This document shows, in pieces, positions 51,640 through 63,042 of a stretch of DNA of 64,000 nt. Each line of letters begins with the position of its first letter. Position 1 is the first letter of the stretch. The notes under the pieces were generated by a model. That model did not search any database. It was not told the origin of the DNA and saw only the letters and a list, made by a program, of their open reading frames with translations. The stretch spans positions 72,266,432 through 72,330,431 of the forward strand of contig OX457039.1 of NCBI GenBank assembly GCA_949752735.1. Direction: 5' to 3'. This stretch comes from Lumbricus terrestris. Lineage: Eukaryota > Annelida > Clitellata > Crassiclitellata > Lumbricidae. The position numbers and the translations under genes were made by a program.

Positions 51640-51900
51640 ATGTCCAATGTCATTGTCCTAGGGTATACCGTATAATTATGAGAATTTATAAACCACAGCT
51701 TGCAGTATTTGCTCTTCTTAGGCGTTCCATGCCGGACCATGCGTGACAAGGAAATAAAAAAGTCTTCAAGCAGCGAAGGGATGAGGCCTGGCACCAGGAC
51801 AAAAACCTTGCAACATACTGAGATTGAGAAGTCATCCCACGTAGAAGGGCCTACGATGGTAAAGGTACGGCGTTGGGTCATGGCAGTCCTTGCCCTGGGA
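51640..51900 (-). pseudogene. LINE reverse transcriptase C-terminal fragment
   Basis: Minus-strand translation begins RRTFTIVGPSTWDDFSIS. This corresponds to the R-F---GP--WN-LP block near the C-terminus of CR1/L2 reverse transcriptases, followed by an S...LLEDFFISLSR stretch in place of the usual LK--LF end. Short and dead. Confidence 0.55.
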
Positions 51901-52446
51901 ATTAGGAAACGTCATAGTTATATGGCAATTCGTTTTCTGTTGATCAAGTCCTTTCTCTTTAAGATTCTCTATGTATAGGACTTGTAAGGTTTTCTTTCTC
52001 TCCTTACTACTGATTTCCGTTCTACAAGTCAACTAAAGCACTTCCGTTCTGATACACACAACAGTACACGTCTGAAATTGGCCCTGATGTTTTGACGTAG
52101 GCCTACCTATAACAGTAGAGCTTTCATTGGGCCAGAAACGTTAAGAAGCCTCCGTCTGAAAATGAGCTTAACCCACATCTCCCTCATCTTTCCTCTCAAC
52201 TTTGTTTCGAATCTGACGTACTTTATCTGCTCAACTGATGATTCTCAATTCAACTCTTGTTCTACGACTCCATTAAAATCGTCGCCACTCAAAATGATCA
52301 CGTGGTGGTATAGGCTACATGTTATTATGATGCATGCGACAAGTGTCTCAACACACTTTGCGGACGACATCCATCTCTTGTGCGCATAATAATAATAATA
52401 GCAGTAATAATAATAATAATGAGAATAATAATAATATTATAATAAT

Positions 52447-52479
<33 letters not shown>

Positions 52480-52619
52480 TTTTTGCCCTGAGGTACTTAT
52501 GATCCCTCAGGGACTTACACCCTAATAACTAAAATAAAAACATCTGGAATGGCACCTAGTCGTCGTTGAAATCCAGTGCAGGAAACGAGCCGCGGAATGC
52601 CACAGCATTAACTCGCTGG

Positions 52620-52693
<74 letters not shown>

Positions 52694-53390
52694 ATCCTGA
52701 TCGTCGTTTTGCCGAGATCCCGTTTGTCTGATGGACCGAAGTCTAAACCATCTTCATTTTATCAACATAGACCTCTTACGATTCTGTGGCAGTAAAAAAT
52801 CCGAAGACAGAGTCAAAATAATTGGCTACATTCGGTTCATTTGGCAGATTGATGATTGCCTCTTATTATATTGTCATCTGTCGCTGCTCTTCAATGCTTC
52901 GTTTCTTCAGCTTTTGATGATTTTCAGGTCAAGTAGATGATCATCCAGTATCTTCACAACAATCAAAGACTTTGCTTCAAATCATGAACTTCAATCACGT
53001 CTTAAAAAATTCTACAATTTCTGAGTTTTAGGCTATGGTGATAAAACGTCAGCTTTAAGAAACTTTCCAGCAAGCTTCCAACTGCAAGCGCACGCAATTC
53101 GTCCACAACTGATGTTGACAGTTCTGAAATAATTCCTGACAGCAGCTTCTACGGTTTAAAACTTTAAATACTGCATTCCCGACTGCTCCGGTACAGAGTT
53201 AGAATCTGTTTGTCCCTTCCTCTCTCCCGGTACAGAGTTAGACTGTGTAGTCGCAATCGAAGGAATGTCGCGCTTACCGATCGATTCGTCGGGGCGATCT
53301 CATATTCAGTACAATCGGGATTTTTAGGACCAATTCTCGCCTACACGTTTACGTGAAAAAAAGAATTAGATTAAAAACAATCTTTCTTCT
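51901..53390. other. Intergenic, ATT/TAA repeats, no gene
   Basis: TAA repeats at 52388-52480 and TTA repeats at 52620-52692 in otherwise unassigned sequence. A phrase STHFADDIHLL (about 52345-52380) resembles a reverse transcriptase box but has no supporting context. Confidence 0.5.
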
Positions 53391-53394
53391 TTAG

Positions 53395-53600
53395 GTTTGC
53401 TGCCTCTCGGCAGGTCCAGATGCCCAACGACGCCACTCTTCTCGGTGTTGTGCTTTTTCTTTGAGTTTTCCATATCCATCCTCCATCATCCAGTCCAAGA
53501 ACTTTTCCCTGGGTCCTCCTTTTCCCGTTCATTTTGCCCTCCATTATGTCTCTTTGCAAGGAGTTGCCTCTCAGTACATGTCAAAACTCAAAAACAATAG
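53395..53600 (-). pseudogene. Non-LTR retrotransposon C-terminal fragment
   Basis: Minus-strand translation gives [20 protein letters not shown], then [17 protein letters not shown]. This is the GRPR--FLD...HR--WR block after a LINE reverse transcriptase. It lies about 150 bp downstream of the receptor stop codon. Confidence 0.65.
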
Positions 53601-53754
53601 GCAATTGGTCATTGGTCAGACAACTGACTTATTATCACGGTGTGTGATAAAGTGATAAAAAAACCGAGACAGTGAAAATTCAATCTCTCACCGGGAACTG
53701 AAGAGTGATCAGCAGGGTGCGTCCTCCTCTGAGCTGCAGCAGCTACAGAGGACT

Positions 53755-54335
53755 TCAGACTTCATTCCTGGCAAAGTTTCTGCGGTGGGGGCTCAACATC
53801 CTCCTCCTCCTCCTCCTCCTCCATCTCGTCGGAGGTTCAGCTGCAGCGGCAGCGCATCCTCCTCCGCCTCCGCCGAGGATCTTCTTGAATGCTCTGCGGA
53901 AGTCATCGTTGAAGATCGTGTATAGAAGAGGATTGACGGTGGAGTTGAGGTATCCGAGCCAGAAGAAGAGAGCGTCCAGTTGTCTTGGCACCTCGCACAC
54001 TTCGCACCATCCGTTGAGGATATACGTTGTGAAGAAGCCGAGCCACATGCCACAGAACGTTGCAATGATGACAGCCATTCGCATCGTCGCTCTCATCTCC
54101 ATCTGATCAAAGTGATGCTGCCGCTGCTGATGCTGCTGCTGCTGCTTCTGATTCCAACTGTCTCGAATCGACCGAATCGATCGGAGACTCCGGAAAGAAG
54201 CAACGATCGACGATCGACGATTGATCCGAGAAGAGGAAGAAGAAAGAGAAGGAGGAGGAGGACGAAGAGGGGGAGGAGGAGGACGAAGAGGGGGAGGAGG
54301 AGGACGAAGAGGGGGAGGAGGACGAAGAGGAGGAG

Positions 54336-54366
<31 letters not shown>

Positions 54367-55935
54367 TGATTGACGCAGAGCAAGTGACCTTCTGACCCTG
54401 AAGGAAACGTCATCGTCGTCGTCGCCATCGTCTTCCTCCTCCTCCTCCTCGTCCTCGGTCAGTGCCCTCGAAAGAAACTCAGTCCTCCGATCCAGAGACA
54501 CAAAGATTTGTCTGCCTGCGACACTGGCTTCCACGACGACACCTGCTGCTGCTGGAGTCTCGTGAAGGGTCGAAAGGATTCGTCTGCGACTGGCGATGGG
54601 TTGACAGTTGTCTCCAGTCACTCCATTGCCTCCTCCTCCTCCTCCTCCTCTCGGGGGACCTCCTCCTCCTCCTGCTCCGCTTTCGCTGCCCTTCCTTACT
54701 CTTGAGAAGATGCTGAACGAAGTTGTCATGACAACCGTTTCAGCAGTCGGCGTTTCGTCCGTGATCTGACTCGTTTCGCTGACGTTACTGTCCTCCAGTG
54801 AGAACTGGCGATGTGAGGTGAAGTGGTTTCTGAGGTCAAGTGGGGTCAGCGGATTGCTGAGGGTCCTGCAGAGAGGGGTCTTCTCGTGGGGGTGGGGGTT
54901 GTGGGGGTTGTGGGAGTGGTGGGGGTGGTTGGTCGGTGTAAGCAGGAGAAGGCTGTTGTTCTGCAGCGCTCTCCTTCTCAGACTTCGATTGCTGCGATTG
55001 CGAGCCATTCTCCGTCTTAGGCTGCAGAAGATCTTAACGTAGAGAGCGAACGTAACGAAGAACGGGAGGAAGAAGGATCCAGTGGCTGAATACAAGACGT
55101 AACTCGGTGTCTGAAAGATCATGCAGTAGTAGATGATGACGTCGCTGCTGCTGTCATTGGTTCCAGATGTCACGCCGCTGGTGCTGGTGCTGCTGCTGGT
55201 GCTGGTGCTGGTGTTGGTGCTGGTGCTGCTGCTGGTGGTGGAAGTGGTGGTGCTACTGGTCGTGGAGGCGACCACGTAGTTCTGCGACAGGTCGTTCCAT
55301 CCAAGCAGAGGTGGCACCGAAATGGCCGAAGCAATGACCCAGACGAGAGAAACGTAGATCGCCGCCTGCTTCGTCGACCGCTTGTCTCTGTACCACATCG
55401 GATAAAGTGTGGCTGTGTATCGGTCGAAGGCGATGACGCAAAGGTTCCAGATGGAAGCCGTGCAGTAGAGCACATCACAGATGAGCCAAACGTTGCACGT
55501 CGTTCGGCCAAACACCCAATGACCGAGACATTCGTTGACTGTCGACAGAGGGAGAACCGTCATCGAGAGAAGGAAATCACTGAGCGCCAGATTCCCGATC
55601 AAATAATTGGAGATGGTGCGAAGACTGCGATAGCGAAACAGAGCAACGGCCACCAACAGATTCCCGAACGCAGTGAGAAGAATGACGACGAGCAGAAGCA
55701 ACGCAATGACGATCGTAGTCACGAGACTGTAGTTGAGGAGGAGCAGAGGAAATGCTGATACGACATCAGACGATGACGTCACCTTTGCCGCCTCCGTTGC
55801 CGCTAGGTGGCTGACAGTGACGTTGACGAGAGACGACACTTGGTGACAATGACTGTCATCAATTTTACGATGATACGCTTCAGTGGTTTCGTTGAACTGC
55901 AATGAGGAAAACGATGCAGTGGAGCGGAACGACAT
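53755..55935 (-). CDS. Class A G-protein-coupled receptor, aminergic type, intronless
   Basis: 726 residues from the ATG at 55933-55935. Plasma-membrane receptor for a probable monoamine. Visible class A marks: N92 (TM1 GNLL), D120 (LALSD), C147, D154 (CDVLYCTAS, the amine counter-ion Asp), DRY 171-173, W199, C271 in loop 2, S283 and S287 with P291 in TM5 (catechol-type serines), W631, and NPLLY 668-672. Glycosylation sequons NET and NVT precede TM1. Loop 2 has a Ser/Thr-rich insert of about 40 residues. Loop 3 is about 300 residues, with Gly, acidic and Pro repeats, as in Gi-coupled dopamine, alpha2 and muscarinic types. Odd: TM6 reads FCGMWLGFF, so Gly replaces the TM6 proline and Met the Cys. 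The frame also extends upstream to an ATG at 56268, inside a transposon end; I prefer the downstream start. The ligand cannot be assigned. Confidence 0.9.
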
Positions 55936-56212
55936 GACAACAATCGAAAGCAGAGACGACGAGGAATCTGTTGAAGCATGACAAGCACTGATGACCAGAG
56001 CGGCTGATGCGGCGACGGCTGCTGATGCAGAAACAGAGGAAGTGAGAAAGGCAAAGACAGAGACAGAGACAGTGGCCGTGGCTGAGGCAGAGGCATAGAG
56101 AGGCAGAGAGAGGCAAAGAGAGAGGGATGCTGCATCGATGCCAGCGATGAGGTCGGTGGGTGGCTGCGAAGATAGCGCCGCGCAGCAGCAGCAGCAGCAA
56201 CTGGACGATATA

Positions 56213-57197
56213 CACTGTGTCCGGAAAAAGGGACCCATTTTGTAAATATGAAAATAAATAGTAAACATTCATCGATTTTTACAATTCAAGCAACATTTTA
56301 ATCCCCACATATTTATCTAATATTGATGAAAATATAAAAGTTCCAGTCACAATGATGACGCCAAATGACGTCATTTGCATTAAAGTTCATTAAGCCGGCC
56401 AGTCATGCATGGTTTCGGTTGGTAGGCTATATTTGCTCTTGGTAAAACGGAAATCCATTTAATTGAACCAGGAGTGAAAATAAATGCAGCTTATTACAGG
56501 AATTGCCTGCTTCATATAAAATTGATGATTGATATCCGGGAATACTCGGGTTAATAAACATTTCAACAAGAAGGCGCTCCAGTTAACTGAACTCGTTAAA
56601 CTGTTGAAGTTGAACTGTTGACTAAGGAGAATCTGGATTTCATTCCTCCTATAATCTGTGGCCGCCAAACGGCCCGAGCTAAATCTAGTTGATTATCAAA
56701 TTTGGAGATTATTGCAGGAGATGATGTACAAGACAAGGAAATGAGACATTGAAGAACTCCGTGAACGAATTGCTAATGCCTGGAGGATTTTGATAAGCTG
56801 GTTATCGATGTTGCTGTTGGCTATAAGCGCGACCGTTTTGAAGCTTTCGTTGAGGCCGAAGGTGGACACTTTGAGCACAAATTGCAGTAGGACATAATTC
56901 AGATATAAAAATAAAATTAAACCAACATTTATTATTGATAAATGACACCTTACAAATATTGAAATTTCAGATAATTTTTTGCACTTGTCTCTTAAATTTG
57001 AATTTTGATGCAAATGACGTCATTATGACGTCAAATGACGTCATTATGACGTAATCATTGAGGCTGGAACTTTTATATTTTCACAATTGTTAGACAAACA
57101 TGTTAGGATAAAAACGATGTCTGAATTGTAAAACTCGATGAATATTTACTATTTATTTTTATATACACATAATGGGTCCCTTTTTCCGGACACAGTG
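56213..57197 (+). mobile_element. Mariner-type transposon relic with long inverted arms
   Basis: Ends CACTGTGTCCGGAAAAAGGG and CCCTTTTTCCGGACACAGTG. Inverted similarity continues for about 150-190 bp, with GACGTCA-rich inner arms. It begins 278 bp upstream of the preferred receptor start. The flanking TA on the left is not matched on the right (CA). Confidence 0.85.
56470..56985 (+). pseudogene. Mariner-type transposase remnant
   Basis: Conceptual pieces in different frames: PGVKINAAYYRNCLLHIKLM, LWPPNGPS (and in another frame KRPELNLVDYQIWRLLQEMM), DIEELRERIANAWRIL, and a C-terminal FEAFVEAEGGHFEHKL. Their order and content fit the catalytic and C-terminal parts of an IS630/Tc1/mariner transposase. 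Many stops and shifts. Confidence 0.8.
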
Positions 57198-57499
57198 CAG
57201 ATATAGAAAGCCATGTCACGTGGTATATGTCCAGGTGCGACCGTCATTCAAAGAAAATTGAATCGCATTTCGATAGCTTTGCCATCCTTTTACACAGGTC
57301 AAAGGTTGATTGATTGATCGATCGGCTGATCGATCTGTTGATTGAACGGTTGATTGATTGATCAGGCGACGATGTGATTCGATTGCAATCATCAGACGTC
57401 AACAAAGACAGAGGTCAACTGACGCATGCGCAGAAGCATGATCGAAATGTAAGAAAGGAAGGACGAACGGAGGAAGAGGAGAAAAGGAAGAGGAGGGTG

Positions 57500-58210
57500 T
57501 TCAGTTAGGACAAGAATGAAGGACGAGGAGGAGGATCGGAAGGACGAGAGGAGGACGAGGACGAGGATGAAGGACGAGAGGAGGAGGAGGATCGGAAGGA
57601 CGAGGACGAGGACGAGGACGAGGATGAAGGACGAGGAGGAGGATCGGGAGGGCGAGAGGAGGACGAGGACGAGGACGAGGAGGACGAGGACGAGGACGAC
57701 GAGCAGGATGAAGGACGAGGATGAGGAGGATCGGAAGGACGAGAGGAGGACGAGGACGAGGACGAGGACGAGGATGAAGGACGAGAGGAGGACGAGGAGG
57801 ACGAGGACGAGGAGGACAAGGATGAGGACGACGAGGAGGATGAAGGACGACGACGAGGATCGGAAGGACGAGAGGAGAACGAGGACGAGGACGAGAAGGA
57901 CGAGGACGAGGATGAAGGACGAGAGGAGGACGAGAAGGACGAGGACGAGGAGGACAAGGATGAGGACGACGAGGAGGATGAAGGACGAGGAGGAGGATCG
58001 GAAGGACGAGAGGAGGACGAGGACGAGGAGGAGGATGAAGGACGAGGAGGAGGATGAAGGACGAGAGGAGGACGAGAAGGACGAGGACGAGGAGGACAAG
58101 GATGAGGACGACGAGGAGGATGAAGGACGAGGAGGAGGATCGGAAGGACGAGAGGAGGACGAGGACGAGGAGGAGGATGAAGGACGAGAGGAGGATGAAG
58201 GACGAGAGGC

Positions 58211-58256
<46 letters not shown>

Positions 58257-58480
58257 GACGAGGACGAGGAGGAGGATGAAGGACGAGAGGAGGACGAGAG
58301 GAGGACGAAGATGACGGGGAGAACGAGGAGGAAGAGAAGAACCAGGAGGGCGATGACGAGGAAGAGGACGAGGAGGAGGAGCACGAGAAGAACAATGAGG
58401 AGAGAAGAACGAGGAGGTGAAGGACGAATACGAGGAGGAGAAGGTGGACGAGAAGGAAGACGAGGAAGAGGAGTAGGAGA
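57500..58480. repeat. GAGGAC purine-rich minisatellite
   Basis: About 980 bp of GAC/GGA repeats with a recurring block (GAGGAGGATCGGAAGGACGA, GAGGATGAAGGACGA). Long Arg/Glu/Asp frames on the plus strand and Ser/Pro/Leu frames on the minus strand arise from the periodicity; I reject them as genes. Confidence 0.95.
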
Positions 58481-58648
58481 ATAGTGAAGCTGAGAAGGTA
58501 GACGTCAACCTGAGCAGCGTCTTACGAGAGAGTAGAGAAGAGCTGCTGCATCTTCTCTTTGCGTGCCATTCCTAATGGATTTATAAGTATAATATCTGAA
58601 ACTGAAAGTCAGCGCAAAGTGCAGTTTCGCCTCCGGGCATCACATTAA

Positions 58649-58649
<1 letters not shown>

Positions 58650-58740
<91 letters not shown>

Positions 58741-58742
58741 AC
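58650..58742. repeat. GAC triplet array
   Basis: About 31 GAC units, followed by a 21-bp repeat (GCTGGTAGTGATGCCTGTGA) at 58757-58813. Confidence 0.97.
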
Positions 58743-58813
58743 GCTCCCCTTCGGCTGCTGGTAGTGATGCCTGTGATGCTGGTAGTGATGCCTGTGATGC
58801 TGGTAGTGATGCT

Positions 58814-60100
58814 TAAGATGCTGCTGATACTGCTTTTAGTGGTGGTCTGGACTCCATGGCAGCGTCTATCTGAAATAAAAAAATCAATGGAGGTAATCGT
58901 CGCTTCATTGACTTCATCGTATCAGAGCAACTGATCGGAAAACCGACGAAGATGGTTCAGACTCAGCCTCAGCTGCTGCTGCTGGTTGTGGTTTGGATGA
59001 TGGTGGCAATAAAGCGCAGCAGCAGCAGCAGTCGAGGAAGCGCTGTGGCTGCTGCTGTCGCTCGTCGTCTAATCATTCCAAGATCCACATGACATTGTAG
59101 AAGGAGGAGAAAGGTGTGACTGATGGGCAGAGAGTCGGCCGGCCGACCGACCGACCGACCGACCGACCAACCAACCCACCAACCGACCGACAACCGACAA
59201 CCAACCAACTGACCCACCAACCGACCGACCCACCAATACCTCAATCGAATCTTGAGGCTGGGATGATGTCGGAGCCAATAGGATGAAATGCCGAAGCGAA
59301 TAGAGTTAAAGGAAAGTAATGTTTGACAGGAAGAATACGACTATTGAGCCGGAGTTGAACGGAGGAGGAAGAGGAGGAAGAGGAGGAGAAGGAGGAGGAG
59401 GAGGAGGAGGGGAATAAGGAAGAGATGGAGGAGTAGAAGGAGGAGGACTACAGATATTTAAAATATGGTTTATTAGAGGAAGGCCACTCGAAGGAAGAAT
59501 GATACATAGGAGGAGGAGGATGAGGAGGAGGAGGAGGAGGAGGAGGAGTAGGAGGAGGAGGAGGAGGAGAAGGAGAGGAAGAGAAGACAGATGGAATTTA
59601 GCAAAGAATGGGAATCGAGGTACGCGGTCTTATGAGGATGGAGGGAAGGAGAAGAAAAGCAGGAGGAGAATGTGGAATAAGAGCGTGAAGCGGATAAGTA
59701 GGCTATAATAGATGGAGATAAAGCAGAGAAGAATAACTGATTCTACTGATTATATTATTATGTGCATCCAAAGCAGAACCCGAAACCGATGTGTGTTATG
59801 CAGATTGAATAATACTGGCATCGGGCAATAATTATTATAGGAGGAGCGCGATGACACCAACGACAGCATCTGAGTACATAATATACAGTGCTATTCCATG
59901 CATGCAGTGGAATAATAATAATAATAATAATAATACGAGCATCAGACATTCGATGCTGCGTTTCAGTAAGACACCGATCATTATAATATTATATTAAGCA
60001 GAATAAGGTTACCTAGCGCCATCTTTCGACGAACTATACAACACTTTTTACTCTCCGTTATAAGATCAGTCGATCCGAATGTATCCACTGCTTTTCATTC
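58814..60100. other. Intergenic simple-sequence mosaic, no gene
   Basis: CTG/CAG patches at about 58970-59060, GACC/AACC repeats at 59138-59236, GGA arrays at about 59360-59420 and 59508-59580, and TAA repeats at about 59910-59935. Nothing else is recognised. Confidence 0.6.
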
Positions 60101-60596
60101 ATCTTAGCAATCCAGGGATCTGTTATAGGCCCCGCTGACTTCATAGTAGGTACATCTGACCTCCACCCTCTTCATTCCCAGAACCGTCTCTCTGAATATG
60201 CTGACGATTCCTATCTCTTTATTGGCTCCAATCACTTATCTACTGCAACAGATGAACTCCAACACATCACCAACTGGTCTAAAGGAAAGAACTTGCGGAT
60301 CAATTCTGACAAAACATGTGAAATTGCTATTATCTGACGCAACAAGACTATTACAAGAGTTCACTCTCAACCCATCCATCCATCTCTGGAGTTTCCCGTA
60401 CAAAATCCATCAAGGCATTGGGAGTTCTTATTGGAGAGAAATTAACAGTTACAGACCACATCAAAAAAGATTATCTGCTCTGGTACTGCCTCACTCTATG
60501 CCATCAGAACCCTCAAGGCTCATGGGGCTTCCATACAAGAGCTACAAACTATTACTAGAGCTACTATCATATCAAGAGTTATGTATGCCTCTCCTG

Positions 60597-61383
60597 CAGT
60601 GGTGTAGTCCTAAAAAATGAAGTGGGGGAACGCCTGGAAATTGAAGTAGCAACTGTAGCAAAAAGTGCAATCTTTCAAGAATTTTGCATAGTGTGAGCGC
60701 TGCTATTTTTGAAACTGTTGAATGTAAAAAATAACAAAAAAATTAATAAATGTAATTATGTAAATTTATAGGCCTACACAGGAATTTGTTATTTGTAACA
60801 TATTGTATTCAAGTATTCAAACAGTTTCCATATATGTACAGACATGGCTTAATGCTAAAGTACAGTGACTGTAACAAAAGGTTCAAGAGAATCAAAATGT
60901 GTGGTTACTTTGGTTTCCAGTGCCACGGCTGCAGACTGCTGATCTGTAGATTGTTCGGTGAGAACAGATGGTGACTGCGCCTTTGACTTCTTGCTGAAGA
61001 AGCTTGTAAGTTTACTTTCCTGTGGCATCTGTTTCCGCTTCATTTTAGGCTTACAAATTTTTTCTCAATTATTAATTTATTGTTATTACAGTACTACCGT
61101 ACTATTTTCATTTATCATTAGCTTTTATTTACAAAATTACAACAGACAGACGCTGAGACACCATTTACATAGAATATTTAGTATAAAGTCAACACATATA
61201 TAAATATATCTGCGAAACTGCGAAAGGCTCCAGTAAGCAAGCAGTTGAAACTGTGAGTCTTGAAGTCTTCTTTGTTCATTTATTTCAGCAGAAATGCTGC
61301 AAAATAGTGAGGGATCGCGTTCCCTCCCTGGAAAAAAGTGCGGGAACGGCGTTCCCCCGCGTTCCCGCCCCACTACACCACTG
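60597..61383 (-). mobile_element. Non-autonomous hAT element inserted in a LINE
   Basis: 787 bp. Terminal inverted repeats CAGTGGTGTAGT and ACTACACCACTG, with a further shared GGGGGAACGCC inside each end. The perfect 8-bp duplication CTCTCCTG is at 60589-60596 and 61384-61391. TIR sequence and duplication length are those of hAT transposons. Confidence 0.9.
60855..61043 (-). pseudogene. N-terminal fragment of an hAT transposase
   Basis: Minus-strand 62-residue frame starting MKRKQMPQESKLTSFFSKKS. A basic start followed by a SFF-K motif is the usual opening of TTF-zinc-finger-associated hAT transposases. The catalytic domain is absent, so the element depends on a helper. Confidence 0.6.
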
Positions 61384-61687
61384 CTCTCCTGCATGGTGGG
61401 GTCTTGCTAGTGGATTGGATAAATCCCGTCTTGAGGGCCTCATGAACAAACTTAGACGAGCCGTCTACTTACATCCTGATACACTTACAGCAGAAACTTT
61501 AGCTCAAGAGGCTGATAAGGTGCTTTTCAAAGCTGTTCAGGGAAATGAACTTCATGTCCTCCGTAACCTCTTTCCACTACAACGTGATCCATTATATAAC
61601 TTTAAAGAAAGGGCTCACAGTTTCATCCTCCCCAATAAAGACTCGTTAAACTTTATCCCAAGAATGTTATTCAAAAACATGTATTAA

Positions 61688-62792
61688 CTATTTTGACCAT
61701 AAGCTTTAAGCAGCCATACTGTTAATGTAAACCTACAGCGTTCTGTCTGTTGTTTATTGAATTAAACGAATATACATAATATATTCTCTCTTCCCTGTCT
61801 TTCTAAAAGGTTATCCATTCTGAGAAGTCTCATGAAAACTCTTTTCCAAAGATGCGTCATGTCTGGGACGATACCTTTGAAAAGAGAGAACAGCCTCTGA
61901 ACTTGAGACCTTTTGGTGGATTGGCTTCGTTTCATTCGCATCCGTTGTAAATGTAAATAACGGATTCGGACTTTTGCTCAAATTCAATATCTGATGAAAT
62001 CGAAAGAAAGTGAAGAACTTGAGCTGCAGCTGAGATGATCATTCTGACTCGGTGCAGTAGCGACTGATGGCATTCTATTCCATCAGTCGCTTTTGTTGTC
62101 TTGGAAACGCGTTAAGCGCAACTCCAGTCGAGAAATTAGATGATGTTTGGAACGGCTGCACGTTGCTTTGTAAGCTGAGGCGTTGATATAATTCCGACAA
62201 AATATCTGTCGCGCCCCCTCCCCCACCCTCAGAGTCGAAGAAGAGAAGAAAGAAGTCGTGTTGCTTCCACAAATTATCTGCAAATTAAATAATAATTGAT
62301 TTAGAATTCGTTCGTCTGACTCGACGAACGACGACGGCGCGGACGCGAGAGCAAACCCATACAGCGCTGTCCTTCCTTCAGTTATCAACAGATAATGCAG
62401 CTTATCCGGACTGGCCTCTGTCTGGAGGGCTTCCGTTGGACGAGCACGCAATCAGCAAGACGCTTAGAAGCACGAAGATATACCTCGCAGTCGATCGATC
62501 GAGTCGATCATAACTCGGCCACGTCGTGTCGATCGAAAAATCGTCGACTCGATCGACTTGCAAGCCGAGTCGATCGTTAGTCTTGCCAACAATCGACTCG
62601 ACTCAGAAATAGTTTACTTACTATAGCCTATCTTGAAGTCTCAAAGCGACCTACAGGATATAATGACGTAATTGAGTTTAAGCACACAAGTGCAGCTAAC
62701 GAACCTTTGGCAGCTGGCGACGTCGTGAAAGTGGAACTGTGAAAGTTGACTATAGACGCAGGCCTACGTTTTCGATTTGAGTTGAACGAGTA
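61688..62792. other. Unassigned sequence with a small hairpin and a TCGATCG cluster
   Basis: A perfect 11-bp stem with 9-nt loop lies at 62060-62090 (GCGACTGATGG and complement). At 62480-62580 there is a dense cluster of TCGATCG/GTCGA motifs. A minus-strand frame at 62083-62451 has no recognised domain. Confidence 0.5.
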
Positions 62793-63042
62793 CAGGGGCG
62801 GATACAGACATTTTGGAAGGGGCAAAAATTTTGGTCTTGGGTCGAGAAAATTTTTCGTTGGTCTTCCGCCCAAAAAACCTTCTAAAACCTGATGACTTTT
62901 TAGTCATGTGCCACTTTCTCTCTCACCGTCCTGTTTCCGTTGCGTAGATTTTTACAGCTTCTTGAAACCTGATGGGTGAGGGGTCACGGCCTATGCAAAT
63001 GGAGTGGGGCATGGCCGGATTGGCCCCTTAGATCCGCCCCTG
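62793..63042. mobile_element. hAT-type MITE
   Basis: 250 bp. Ends CAGGGGCGGATA and ATCCGCCCCTG. Flanks AACGAGTA (62785-62792) and AATGAGCA (63043-63050) match at 6 of 8 positions, consistent with an aged 8-bp duplication. Confidence 0.75.

Larger units (their letters stand above)
60104..61687 (+). pseudogene. LINE reverse transcriptase pseudogene split by an hAT element
   Basis: The left part translates as QGSVIGPADFIVG, then NRLSEYADDSYLFIGSNHL (YADD box), LRINSDKTCEIAII, a stop, and ISRVMYASPA. The right part resumes after the insertion as SPAWWGLASGLDKSRLEGLM and runs to KDSLNFIPRMLFKNMY with a stop at 61685. The duplicated SPA codons are the hAT target-site duplication. At least one stop and one frameshift in the left part predate or follow the insertion. 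It is a non-LTR element different from the other LINE copies in the window. Confidence 0.85.

Noticed and set aside
52162..52389. FADDIHLL phrase resembling a reverse transcriptase YADD box
   Set aside because: No flanking RT blocks (LDVSAAFD, GVPQGSVLGP) in any frame nearby; likely coincidence or a remnant too decayed to call.
57392..58508. Long frames of 296-335 codons on both strands
   Set aside because: Generated by the GAC/GGA minisatellite; composition is entirely repeat-driven and no domain is present.
62083..62451. 122-codon minus-strand frame
   Set aside because: No domain, no supporting splice sites; the overlapping 65-codon frame is equally unsupported.
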